The translations under genes were made by a program, and so were the position numbers. From contig NZ_CP041203.1 in assembly GCF_008033115.1 (NCBI RefSeq), positions 744,001 through 808,000 of the forward strand: a stretch of DNA of 64,000 nucleotides. The letters run 5' to 3'. Positions 39,186-46,995 of the stretch are shown one piece after another. Source of the stretch: Cellulomonas sp. Y8. GTDB taxonomy: Bacteria; Actinomycetota; Actinomycetes; Actinomycetales; Cellulomonadaceae. Every line of letters starts with the position of its first letter. Within the stretch, counting starts at the first letter, position 1. Below the pieces are notes generated by a model. That model was not told the DNA's origin, ran no database searches, and worked only from the letters and a program-made list of their open reading frames with translations.

Positions 39186-40022
39186 ATGACCAGCATCTCC
39201 ACCGCCTCGCCGCTGGGGGCGCGCGACCACGCGCGCGCCCAGGGCGGCACGGTCGTCGGCACGATGCCGACCGTGCCCGCGGCGACCGCCGCCGACTGGC
39301 CCGCCGACGTCGCGCCCGAGGACCGGCTGCACGCCGAGACCGTCGCCGGCGGGAACTACACCACCGTCGTCCTGGCCCGCGGCTCGGTGCTCGAGCTCAC
39401 CGACCTGGAGGGCGACGCGTGCGCCCACCTCGTGCTCACCAACGCGGCCCAGGTCGACGAGCGGCTGAACGTCGCCGACACCGTGAAGATCCAGTGGCAG
39501 GCCTACCTGGGCGCCGTCTCGATGCTGCTGTCCGACCGCGGCCGGGTGCTCGCGACGGTCGTCGAGGACACCTCGGGCCGGCACGACACCTTCGCCGGGA
39601 CGTCGTCGAAGGCCGCGAACGAGGCCCGGTACGGCGACGGGTCCCCGCAGGGCGGCACCCCCGCCGGCCGCGAGCTGCTGCTGCTCGCCGCGCTGAAGAA
39701 CGGGCTGGACGCGCGCGACGTGCCGCCGAGCCTGTCGTTCTTCCAGGGCGTCCGCATCGCCGACGACGGGACCACGGAGTTCACCGGGTCGGCCGGCGCC
39801 GGTGCGCGGGTCCGGCTGCGGCTCGAGCTGCCGTGCGTCGTGCTGCTCGCCAACGTGCCCCACCCGGTCGACCCGCGCGCGGAGTACGTCTCGACGCCGC
39901 TGCGGGTCCGCGCCTGGCGCGGGGCGCCCGCGGGGCTGGACGCGCCGGAGGCCACGGCCGGCCCGGAGGCCGAGCGGGCCTTCGCCAACACCATCGACTA
40001 CGCCCGCGCGAGGGGACTGTGA
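39186..40022 (+). CDS. DUF1989 protein 1, urea carboxylase-associated / carboxyguanidine deiminase-type subunit
   Basis: 278 residues. The DUF1989 core begins near residue 50 (GGNYTTVVLARGSVLELTDLEGDAC) and includes GRHDTFAGTSSKAANEARYG and FFQGVRIADDGTTEF. Paired DUF1989 proteins were long called urea carboxylase-associated proteins; work on guanidine metabolism showed that such pairs can act as carboxyguanidine deiminase (CgdAB), giving allophanate. GAGGAGG directly upstream of the ATG. Its stop overlaps the second DUF1989 gene's GTG. Whether it acts on carboxyguanidine here is doubtful because no carboxylase is nearby. Confidence 0.9.
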   Translation: MTSISTASPLGARDHARAQGGTVVGTMPTVPAATAADWPADVAPEDRLHAETVAGGNYTTVVLARGSVLELTDLEGDACAHLVLTNAAQVDERLNVADTVKIQWQAYLGAVSMLLSDRGRVLATVVEDTSGRHDTFAGTSSKAANEARYGDGSPQGGTPAGRELLLLAALKNGLDARDVPPSLSFFQGVRIADDGTTEFTGSAGAGARVRLRLELPCVVLLANVPHPVDPRAEYVSTPLRVRAWRGAPAGLDAPEATAGPEAERAFANTIDYARARGL

Positions 40023-40024
40023 CC

Positions 40025-40699
40025 ATGACCGCTGCACCCACCTCCCCCGTCCCCTCGACGGACGCGCGACCCGCGCGCCTCGCCGGCGCCGCCGTCGTGC
40101 TCGACGAGGTCGTCCCGCGCCGGTCCGCGTGGTCGACCGTCGTCCGCGCCGGCCAGGAGCTCACCATCGTCGACCTGGAGGGCAACCAGGCCGTCGACTG
40201 CCTGCTCTACGACGCGCACGACACGTCCGTCCGGTACTCCGCGTCCGACACGATCGCGGCGCAGCGCAACGTCTACCTGGTGCAGGGCTCCGTGCTGCGG
40301 GCCGGCACCGGTGACGCGCTGATGACGCTGGTGCACGACGAGGTCGGCCGGCACGACACCATCGGCGGCGCCTGCTCCAAGGAGTCCAACTCCCTGCGGT
40401 ACGGCCACCACACCGTGCACCAGCACGCCTGCGTCGAGAACTTCCTCGCCGAGGGCGCCCGGTGGGGGCTCGGCAAGCGGGACCTGGTGTCGAACATCAA
40501 CTGGTACATGAACGTGCCGGTCGAGGCGGACGGCGCGCTGGGCATCGTCGACGGGATCTCGTCCCCCGGCCTGTCGCTGACGCTGCGCGCCGAGCGGGAC
40601 GTCCTGGTGCTGGTGTCGAACTGCCCGCAGATCAACAACCCGTGCAACGGGTTCGACCCGACCCCGGTGCGGATGATCGTGACGGAGGGGGCGGCGTGA
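40025..40699 (+). CDS. DUF1989 protein 2, urea carboxylase-associated / carboxyguanidine deiminase-type subunit
   Basis: 224 residues from ATG 40025 (a GTG at 40019 overlapping the previous stop is an alternative). It shares with its partner the DLEGNQAVDCLLYDA strand and the GRHDTIGGACSKESNSLRYG motif, and adds the Cys-containing HQHACVENFL, LVSNINWYMNVPV and NCPQINNPCNGFDPTPVR segments. It should form a heteromer with the 39186 product. The stop overlaps the start of the amidase gene (GTGA), which supports a common pathway leading to allophanate. Confidence 0.9.
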   Translation: MTAAPTSPVPSTDARPARLAGAAVVLDEVVPRRSAWSTVVRAGQELTIVDLEGNQAVDCLLYDAHDTSVRYSASDTIAAQRNVYLVQGSVLRAGTGDALMTLVHDEVGRHDTIGGACSKESNSLRYGHHTVHQHACVENFLAEGARWGLGKRDLVSNINWYMNVPVEADGALGIVDGISSPGLSLTLRAERDVLVLVSNCPQINNPCNGFDPTPVRMIVTEGAA

Positions 40700-42126
40700 C
40701 CTCGGTGGCCGGGCTCGACGCGGTCACGCGCGCCTACGCCCGGATCGCCGAGGTCGACCGGCCCGAGGTGTGGATCCACCTGCGGCCCCGGGCCGACGTC
40801 GAGGCCGACGTGCGCGCGCAGGCCGACCGGGCGGCGGCGGGCGCGGACCTGCCGCTCCTCGGCCGCCTGGTCGCGGTGAAGGACAACATCGACGTCGCGG
40901 GGCTGCCGACGACCGCGGGCTGCCCCGGCGTCGCGTGGACCCCGGCCGCGGACGCCACCGCCGTCGCCCGGCTGCGGGCCGCCGGCGCCGTGGTGCTGGG
41001 CAAGACGAACCTCGACCAGTTCGCCACCGGGCTCGTCGGCACCCGCAGCCCCTACGGCGCGGTTCGGTCCGCCGACCACCCCGACCGGATCTCCGGCGGG
41101 TCGTCGTCCGGGTCGGCCGTCGCCGTCGCGCTCGGGATCGTCGACCTCGCGCTCGGCACGGACACCGCCGGGTCGAACCGGGTGCCCGCCGCGCTCCAGG
41201 GCGTCGTCGGGGTCAAGCCGACGCCCGGGCTCGTGCCGACCACCGGGGTGCTGCCGGCGTGCCGGTCGCTCGACTGCGCGGGGGTGTTCGCGCGGTCGCT
41301 GCCGCTGGCGGCCCTCGCGGTGGGCCTGATGGCCGGGCCGGACGGGGTGGACGCGCTGGCGGCGCGGCCCGTGCCCGCCGACGTCGCGGGGCACGCGCCG
41401 GACGCCCCGGTGCTCGCCGTGCCCCGGGCGGCGGACCTCGACGCGCTCGCCCCGCTGTGGCGGTCGGCGTTCGACGCGACCGTCGCGTCGCTCCGGTCCG
41501 CCGGGTGGACGCTGCGCGAGGTCGACCTCACGCCGTTCCTCGACGCCGCGCGGCTGCTGTACGACGGGGCGTTCGTCGCCGAGCGGTACGCCGCCGTCGG
41601 CGGGCTGGTCGACTCCGGGCCCGAGGGCCTGGACCCGGTGGTGGCAGGCATCATCCGCGCCGCGGGCGAGCTCCCCGCGCACCGGTACGCCGCGGACCTC
41701 GTCACGCTCGCGGAGCTGCGCGTCGTCGCGGAGGCCGCGCTGGGCGACGCCGACGCGCTGCTGCTGCCGACGACCACGCACCACCCGACGCTGGCCGAGG
41801 TGGCCGCGGCGCCGGTGGCGGTGAACTCCCGGCTCGGGACGTACACCAATTTCTGCAACCTGTTCGGGTACGCCGCGGTGGCCGTGCCGGTCGACGCCGG
41901 GGTCCCCGGCGAGCGGGTCGGCGTCTCCGTGCTGACCCGCGGGTTCGCGGACGGCGCCGCGCTGGACCTCGCGGGGCGGCTGCTGGCCGACGCCGGGCCG
42001 CGGGCGTGGGAGGTGCTGGACGGCGCGCCGGGGACCGCGGCGGAGGACGGCGCGGCCGCCGCGTCGGCGCTGGCCGCGTCGGTGCGGGTCGGCGCGGGCC
42101 GGGTCGCGGACCCGGTGCCGGCGTGA
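40696..42126 (+). CDS. Allophanate hydrolase-type amidase, without C-terminal domain
   Basis: 476 residues, amidase signature family. Catalytic Lys62 (VAVKDNID), cis-Ser about 136 in ISGGSSSGSAVA and nucleophile Ser160 in LGTDTAGSNRVPAAL are present. The segment GVLPACRSLDCAGVFARS and FVAERYAAVGGLVD are characteristic of allophanate hydrolases (AtzF/DUR1) rather than general amidases. Full AtzF has a further C-terminal domain of about 130 residues that processes N-carboxycarbamate; it is missing here. The usual Gly after TAGS is Asn. It should turn allophanate into ammonia and CO2. Coupled on both sides by GTGA overlaps. Confidence 0.88.
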   Translation: MTSVAGLDAVTRAYARIAEVDRPEVWIHLRPRADVEADVRAQADRAAAGADLPLLGRLVAVKDNIDVAGLPTTAGCPGVAWTPAADATAVARLRAAGAVVLGKTNLDQFATGLVGTRSPYGAVRSADHPDRISGGSSSGSAVAVALGIVDLALGTDTAGSNRVPAALQGVVGVKPTPGLVPTTGVLPACRSLDCAGVFARSLPLAALAVGLMAGPDGVDALAARPVPADVAGHAPDAPVLAVPRAADLDALAPLWRSAFDATVASLRSAGWTLREVDLTPFLDAARLLYDGAFVAERYAAVGGLVDSGPEGLDPVVAGIIRAAGELPAHRYAADLVTLAELRVVAEAALGDADALLLPTTTHHPTLAEVAAAPVAVNSRLGTYTNFCNLFGYAAVAVPVDAGVPGERVGVSVLTRGFADGAALDLAGRLLADAGPRAWEVLDGAPGTAAEDGAAAASALAASVRVGAGRVADPVPA

Positions 42127-43388
42127 CGCTCGACGCCGCCACCCCGCCCGTCGCCCCGCCCGCGCCGGGCCCCGCGCGCGGACCCCGGCTCTGGCCGATG
42201 GCGACCGGGACGTTCGCGATCGGGTTCGGCTCGTACGTCATGGCCGGGCTGGTGCCGAGCGTGTCCGCGGAGCTCGACGTGTCGGTCAGCCAGGTCGGCA
42301 CGCTGGTCAGCGTCTACGGCTTCACGTACGCGGTGTCCACGCCGCTGCTCACGCTCGTCGTCGGGCGCGTGCCGCGCCGGCTGCTCATGGCCGTGGCGCT
42401 GGGCCTGTTCGCGCTGGCCACCGGCGCGACGGCGTTCGCCACGACCTACGACCAGGTGGCCGTGCTGCGCGGGCTGTCGGCGGTCGCGGCCGGCGGGTTC
42501 ACGCCGACGGCCACGGTGCTGGCGGCGCGGCTGGCCCCGCCCGGGCGGCGCGGGCGGGCGGTCGCGACGGTGTTCGGCGGGCTGACGACGGCGACCGTCC
42601 TCGGGGCGCCGGCGGGCAACCTGCTCGGCCCGGCGCTCGGCTACCGCGGCGTCTACGCCCTGGTGGGCGCCCTGGCGCTGGTGGCGCTGGTGAGCGTCCT
42701 GGCGCTGGTCCGCGTCCCGCGCACGGCCGCGGAGAACGCCGAGATCGGTGCTTCGCGCCGAGATCGGTCCGTTGAAGCACCGATCTCGGACCGAACCACC
42801 GCTCTGGGCGCGCCAGGCGCCGCCCTGCCCGGGCTCGTCGCCGTCGTGCTGCTGGTGTCGATGCTCGAGACCGCGTCGGCGCTCATGGTGCAGACCTACT
42901 CGTCGCCGCTGCTCACCGACCTCGGCGGGCTGACCGGCGCGCTGCTCAGCGCCGTGCTGCTGGCGTACGGCGTGGCGGGGGTCGCGGGCAACGTCGTGGG
43001 CGGGCGGCTCGCCGACCGGTTCGGCGCCGCCCGCAGCATCGTGCTCGCGCTGGGGACGTCGGTGGTGGCGCTGCTGCTGCTCACCCCGGCGACGGCGACC
43101 GCGTGGACCGCGCTGGCGGTGTTCGCGCTGTGGGGGTTCGCCGCATGGGCGATGAACTCTCCCCTGCAGAACGTGCTGCTCACGCTGGCGGGCCGGCACG
43201 GGCAGCTGGTGGTGGCGCTGAACTCGTCGATCATCTCGCTCGGCACCGGCCTCGGCGCCCTGGTGGGCGGCTGGGTCGTGGCCGGCCCGGGCTACGCGGT
43301 GCTCGGCGCCGCGGCGGCGGCGGTCATGCTCGTGGCGGTCGTCCTGGTCGCGGTCCTGTCCCGCCGTCCGGCGGTCGCGGCCGTCTGA
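42123..43388 (+). CDS. MFS transporter with an in-frame palindromic insert
   Basis: 421 residues, twelve-helix major facilitator of the DHA1/AraJ-like type. The conserved loop between helices 2 and 3 reads VVGRVPRRLLMAVAL, and GGRLADRFGAARSIV is its counterpart in the second half. The central cytoplasmic loop (residues about 206-223) is encoded by a 51-bp palindromic element. It is last gene of the island operon, overlapping the amidase stop; it may export an intermediate or toxic analogue, or import the substrate by a second route. Transcription probably ends at the repeat hairpin at 43412. Confidence 0.9.
   Translation: MTLDAATPPVAPPAPGPARGPRLWPMATGTFAIGFGSYVMAGLVPSVSAELDVSVSQVGTLVSVYGFTYAVSTPLLTLVVGRVPRRLLMAVALGLFALATGATAFATTYDQVAVLRGLSAVAAGGFTPTATVLAARLAPPGRRGRAVATVFGGLTTATVLGAPAGNLLGPALGYRGVYALVGALALVALVSVLALVRVPRTAAENAEIGASRRDRSVEAPISDRTTALGAPGAALPGLVAVVLLVSMLETASALMVQTYSSPLLTDLGGLTGALLSAVLLAYGVAGVAGNVVGGRLADRFGAARSIVLALGTSVVALLLLTPATATAWTALAVFALWGFAAWAMNSPLQNVLLTLAGRHGQLVVALNSSIISLGTGLGALVGGWVVAGPGYAVLGAAAAAVMLVAVVLVAVLSRRPAVAAV
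42739..42789. repeat. Palindromic element inside the MFS coding sequence
   Basis: Perfect 16-bp arms CCGAGATCGGTGCTTC (42739-42754) and GAAGCACCGATCTCGG (42774-42789) flank a 19-base loop that carries a third copy of CCGAGATCGGT. It is read in frame, adding EIGASRRDRSVEAPISD to the loop between transmembrane helices 6 and 7. Location and symmetry resemble insertable palindromic repeats known from other bacteria. Confidence 0.8.
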
Positions 43389-43409
43389 CCGCCCGTCCCC
43401 ACCTCGGAC

Positions 43410-43468
43410 GACAGTGGAAGGTTGTGACGGACATGCCGACGGCGTGTCCGTCACAAGCTTCCACTGTC
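43410..43468. terminator. Repeated hairpin, copy 2, between convergent genes
   Basis: Arms 43412-43437 and 43441-43466 correspond to the palindrome at 11606-11660, with one G-U pair, one mismatch and a GAC turn; here the pairing extends two more bases on each side. It sits between the convergent MFS and CDF genes, 22 bp from each stop, an ideal bidirectional terminator position. Confidence 0.8.
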
Positions 43469-43488
43469 AGGCCGGAAGAGCCCCGGGG

Positions 43489-44412
43489 TCAGCTCGCGGC
43501 GAGCGCGTGCCGCAGGTCCGGCTCCAGGTAGATCACCCGCGCGATCGGCACCGCCGCCCGCACCCGCTGCTCCGCCGCGTCGATCGCCTCCGCGACGTCC
43601 GCCGCGCTCGACGCCGCCGGCACCTCGATCTTCGCCGCGACCAGCAGCTCCTCCGGACCGAGGTGCAGCGTGCGCAGGTGGATGACGGACGGGACGCCCG
43701 GGCCGACCAGCGCGGCGCGGATCGCGTCGACGTCCTTGCGCGTCGCCGACTCCCCGAGCAGCAGGCTCTTGGTCTCGACCGCCAGCACGATCGCGATGAC
43801 GACGAGCAGCAGGCCGATCGCGGCCGACCCGATCGCGTCCCACCGGCCGTCGCCGGTCACGAGCGTCATGGAGACGCCGAACAGCGCGAGCACCAGTCCG
43901 ATGAGCGCCCCGAAGTCCTCCAGCAGCACCACGGGCAGCTCGGGCGCCTTCGCGGTGCGGATGTACGACACCCAGCCCTGCTTGCCGCGGGTGTGGTTCG
44001 CCTCGCCGATCGCGGTGCGGAAGGACAGACCCTCCATGACGATCGCCGCGACCAGCACCACGAGCGGCACCCACTGCCAGGACTCGATCGGATGCGGGTC
44101 GGCGAACTTGTGCCACGCCTCGTACAGCGCGAACAGGCCGCCGAGGCTGAACAGCACGATCGCGACGATGAACGCGTACATGTACCGCTCGCGCCCGTAG
44201 CCGAACGGGTGCTCCTCGTCCGCCGCCCGCCGGGCCCGGCGGCCGCCGACGAGCAGCAGCAGCTGGTTGCCGGAGTCGGCGACCGAGTGCACCGCCTCGG
44301 CCAGCATCGAGCTCGACGAGGTGAGCAGGAAGGCGATGAACTTCGTCACCGCGATGCCCAGGTTCGCGGACAGCGCGGCGATGATCGCCTTGTTCCCGCC
44401 TCCGTGTGCCAT
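43489..44412 (-). CDS. Cation diffusion facilitator family transporter
   Basis: 307 residues. Six membrane helices; the metal site in helix 2 is HSVADSGNQ and in helix 5 EDFGALIG, the pattern of the ZnT9-like branch. HPFGYGRERYMYAF is the conserved loop between helices 2 and 3. The C-terminal cytoplasmic domain (LHLGPEELLVAAKIEV) is the metallochaperone-like fold. It should export a divalent cation such as zinc, cobalt or iron by proton exchange. Monocistronic, converging on the nitrogen island. Confidence 0.93.
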   Translation of the reverse strand: MAHGGGNKAIIAALSANLGIAVTKFIAFLLTSSSSMLAEAVHSVADSGNQLLLLVGGRRARRAADEEHPFGYGRERYMYAFIVAIVLFSLGGLFALYEAWHKFADPHPIESWQWVPLVVLVAAIVMEGLSFRTAIGEANHTRGKQGWVSYIRTAKAPELPVVLLEDFGALIGLVLALFGVSMTLVTGDGRWDAIGSAAIGLLLVVIAIVLAVETKSLLLGESATRKDVDAIRAALVGPGVPSVIHLRTLHLGPEELLVAAKIEVPAASSAADVAEAIDAAEQRVRAAVPIARVIYLEPDLRHALAAS

Positions 44413-44488
44413 GCCGGTCCCTCCGCTGGTCAGCGCGCGGGCGACCGAGGTCCCCCGAGGCCGCCGCGCGGTGGCCCGAGCGGTGATG

Positions 44489-44698
44489 CTAGACCGGGCG
44501 GGCCTCGTCGGCGAGGAGGACGGGGATGCCGTCGCGCACGGGGTACGCCAGCGGGCGGTCCAGGTCCGTGGACACGAGCTCCGGCTGACCGCCCGGGCCG
44601 ACGCCGTCCACGAGCGTCGCGCCCGTCACGGGGCAGCGCAGCAGCTCCCGCACCCAGGGCGCGAGGCCGGTGGTGCCCACGGGCTCGGCTGCGCTCAC
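44489..44698 (-). CDS. Trm112 family small protein
   Basis: 69 residues: LLRCPVTGATLV, then RPLAYPVRDGIPVLLADEARPV, the Trm112/UPF0434 pattern; only one of the usual zinc-ligand Cys residues remains, which is common in bacteria. In eukaryotes Trm112 activates methyltransferases; its role in actinobacteria is unknown. GTG 44698 overlaps the phosphomannomutase stop, so the two are translated together, as in other actinobacteria. Confidence 0.88.
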   Translation of the reverse strand: MSAAEPVGTTGLAPWVRELLRCPVTGATLVDGVGPGGQPELVSTDLDRPLAYPVRDGIPVLLADEARPV

Positions 44699-46164
44699 GC
44701 GGCGCCGTCCTGGCGGACCAGCGCGAGCACGTCGTCGCGGACCTTCTCCATGATGTCCTCGTCCGCGGCCTCGACGTTCAGGCGCAGCAGCGGCTCGGTG
44801 TTCGACGCGCGCAGGTTGAACCACCACTGCGGCTGGGAGTCCCAGTGCGAGACCGTCAGCCCGTCCAGCTCGTCGACCGTCACCGGGCCGGCGCCCTGCT
44901 GCTCGACGTACGCCTCGACCACGCGGGCGCGGGCGGCGGCGACGTCGGAGACGCGGGAGTTGATCTCCCCCGAGGCGACGTACGGCTGGTACTGCTCGGC
45001 GAGCGCCGACAGCGGGTGCGGCTGGCCGCCGAGCGCGGCGAGCACGTGCAGCGCCGCGAGCATGCCGGTGTCCGCGAAGAAGAAGTCGCGGAAGTAGTAG
45101 TGCGCCGAGTGCTCGCCGCCGAACACCGCGTCCGACTCCGCCATCTGCGCCTTGATGAACGAGTGGCCCACGCGGGTCCGGACCGCCTTGGCGCCGGCCG
45201 CGGTCACCAGGTCCGGCACGACCATCGAGGTGATGAGGTTGTGGATCACGGTGGGCGTGCGGCCCTCCGCCTTCTCCCGCTCGATCTCGCGCAGGCCGAC
45301 CAGGGCCGTGATCGCGGACGGGCTGACCGGGTCGCCGTTCTCGTCGACGACGAAGCAGCGGTCGGCGTCGCCGTCGAACGCCAGGCCGATGTCGGCGCCG
45401 TGCTCGACGACCGCCTTCTGCAGGTCGCGCAGGTTCTCCGGCTCCAGCGGGTTCGCCTCGTGGTTCGGGAAGGTCCCGTCCAGCTCGAAGTACAGCGGCA
45501 CGACCTCGAGCGGCAGCTCGGGCAGGCCTGCGCCGGTGCCGAGGACGGCCGGCGCGGTGAACCCGCCCATGCCGTTGCCGGCGTCCACGACGACCTTGAG
45601 CGGGCGGATGCCGGACAGGTCGACCAGGCCGCGCAGGAACGAGGCGTAGTCGCCCAGCAGGTCCTGCTCGGTGACCTCGCCGGCGGCCGCGCCCTCGGCC
45701 GCGGCCGGGACGCCGTCGCGCAGGTACTCGGCCGCGAGGTCGCGCACCCGGGACAGCCCGGAGTCCTGGCCGACGGGGCGTGCGCCCGCGCGGCACAGCT
45801 TGATGCCGTTGTACTCGGCGGGGTTGTGGCTCGCGGTGAACATGGCGCCGGGGATGCCGAGCTTGCCCGACGCGAAGTACAGACCGTCCGTCGAGCACAG
45901 CCCGATCGTGATGACGTCGACGCCGCGCGCGGCCAGCCCCTCGGCGAACGCACCGACGAGCTCCGGGCCGGAGGGGCGCATGTCGTTGCCGATGACCACG
46001 CGCGGGCGAGCCCCGTCCGCGGCCTCGGGCAGGACGACGACGTCGGCGAAGGCCGCGCCGATCGCGCGGGCGACCCCGGCGTTCAGCTGGTCCGGGACCG
46101 TGCCCCGGACGTCGTACGCCTTGATCAGGCCGGTCAGGTCGGGCAGCGCGGAGGTCTCAGGCAC
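44695..46164 (-). CDS. manB: Phosphomannomutase/phosphoglucomutase
   Basis: 489 residues from GTG 46164; an ATG at 46182 would add six. The phosphoserine loop is MFTASHNPAEYNGIK, the metal loop DGDADRCFVVDE and the sugar-binding GGEHSAHYYFRD. It interconverts mannose 6-phosphate and mannose 1-phosphate for GDP-mannose and envelope mannosylation. GTG 46164 is preferred because TACCGT ends 6 bases before it, giving a leaderless promoter. Its relation to manA (57701) and DUF3499 follows mycobacterial gene order. Confidence 0.95.
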   Translation of the reverse strand: MPETSALPDLTGLIKAYDVRGTVPDQLNAGVARAIGAAFADVVVLPEAADGARPRVVIGNDMRPSGPELVGAFAEGLAARGVDVITIGLCSTDGLYFASGKLGIPGAMFTASHNPAEYNGIKLCRAGARPVGQDSGLSRVRDLAAEYLRDGVPAAAEGAAAGEVTEQDLLGDYASFLRGLVDLSGIRPLKVVVDAGNGMGGFTAPAVLGTGAGLPELPLEVVPLYFELDGTFPNHEANPLEPENLRDLQKAVVEHGADIGLAFDGDADRCFVVDENGDPVSPSAITALVGLREIEREKAEGRTPTVIHNLITSMVVPDLVTAAGAKAVRTRVGHSFIKAQMAESDAVFGGEHSAHYYFRDFFFADTGMLAALHVLAALGGQPHPLSALAEQYQPYVASGEINSRVSDVAAARARVVEAYVEQQGAGPVTVDELDGLTVSHWDSQPQWWFNLRASNTEPLLRLNVEAADEDIMEKVRDDVLALVRQDGAA

Positions 46165-46170
46165 GGCGTC

Positions 46171-46176
46171 ACGGTA
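46171..46176 (-). promoter_or_regulatory. -10 element TACCGT of manB
   Basis: On the minus strand TACCGT is followed by GACGCC and GTG 46164. No ribosome binding site lies between, so this favours a leaderless transcript and the shorter protein. Confidence 0.5.
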
Positions 46177-46241
46177 TCCCATCGGGGCGGCGCCGCGGAG
46201 GCGCGGAGGCGTGCTGCCCCTCCGCCCGGACAGGTGCGGCG

Positions 46242-46535
46242 TCAGCCCCGGCTCGACCGCCGCACGACCTCGTCCCGGCTCAGCGACGTCCCGTCGCCGT
46301 CCAGCGGGAACCACGCCCGGTGCTCGCACTCGTGGCAGGACACGAACGTCACGTCCGTCCCGTCGGCCAGCGCGAGGTGCAGCCGGGTGAGTCGCGTCGA
46401 CCCGCAGACCTCGCACTCGCCCGTCCCCGGGGCGTGCTCCTGCCCGGCCTGGCTCAGCGACCCCAGCGGTGTCGGCTCGGGCTCGCCCCGGCGTCCCTTG
46501 CGGCGACCTGCCGCACCGCCCCCTGCACCGGCCAT
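46242..46535 (-). CDS. Small zinc-ribbon protein
   Basis: 97 residues. Basic, glycine-rich N-terminus (AGRRKGRRGEP), then a four-cysteine zinc-binding pattern CEVCGSTRLTRLHL and FVSCHECEHRAWFPLDG, ending in SLSRDEVVRRS. Found between DUF3499 and phosphomannomutase genes in many actinobacteria. No function is known. It starts 6 bp after the DUF3499 stop and is probably co-transcribed with it. Confidence 0.85.
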   Translation of the reverse strand: MAGAGGGAAGRRKGRRGEPEPTPLGSLSQAGQEHAPGTGECEVCGSTRLTRLHLALADGTDVTFVSCHECEHRAWFPLDGDGTSLSRDEVVRRSSRG

Positions 46536-46541
46536 CGCGCG

Positions 46542-46922
46542 CTAGCCCTCCTCGCCGCGCAGCACGCGCAGGTGGCCCCGGCGGCGCTCGGTGTCGAGCT
46601 CGGCGGCCGGCGGCAGGCCGTCGGGGACCGCCGCGGCGTGCCGGGGCGCCGGGCGGCCCGCCTCGCGCACGGCGTCGGCGAGCGCGAGCAGGTCGTCGTG
46701 GCTCGGGCCGGTCTCGACGAACTCGGGCGTCAGCCGGACGACCTCCCACCCCCGCGGGGCGGTGAGGCGCGAGGCGTGCTCGGCGCACAGGTCGTAGGAG
46801 TGCGGCTCGGCGAGGTTGGCGAGCGGGCCGAGGACGGCCGTCGAGTCGGCGTACACGTACGTCAGGGTCGCGACCGCCGGACGACCGCACGCGGTGCGGG
46901 AGCACTGGCGGACGGGTCTCAC
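46542..46922 (-). CDS. DUF3499 family protein
   Basis: 126 residues. RPVRQCSRTACGRPAVATLTYVYADS and YDLCAEHASRLTAPRGWEVVRL are the family hallmarks; cysteines at both ends of the domain suggest a zinc-bound fold. GTG 46922 is 7 bases from TAGGTT, giving a leaderless gene. Divergent from the metallopeptidase gene with only 73 bp between starts. In mycobacteria the equivalent gene (next to whiB2 and manB) has the same position. The function is unknown. Confidence 0.93.
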   Translation of the reverse strand: MRPVRQCSRTACGRPAVATLTYVYADSTAVLGPLANLAEPHSYDLCAEHASRLTAPRGWEVVRLTPEFVETGPSHDDLLALADAVREAGRPAPRHAAAVPDGLPPAAELDTERRRGHLRVLRGEEG

Positions 46923-46929
46923 GGGGTAG

Positions 46930-46935
46930 AACCTA
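46930..46935 (-). promoter_or_regulatory. -10 element TAGGTT of the DUF3499 gene
   Basis: Minus-strand TAGGTT, 7 bases before GTG 46922, no ribosome binding site. It forms a back-to-back leaderless pair with the element at 46984. Confidence 0.6.
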
Positions 46936-46983
46936 CCGCCGCCCGCGGCCGGAGCGTGCGCGCGACCCGCGTTGTCACCCGGA

Positions 46984-46989
46984 TACAGT
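46984..46989 (+). promoter_or_regulatory. -10 element TACAGT of the metallopeptidase gene
   Basis: TACAGT followed by GCCGTG and GTG 46996. The spacing selects the second of two adjacent GTG codons as the start of a leaderless message. Confidence 0.6.
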
Positions 46990-46995
46990 GCCGTG

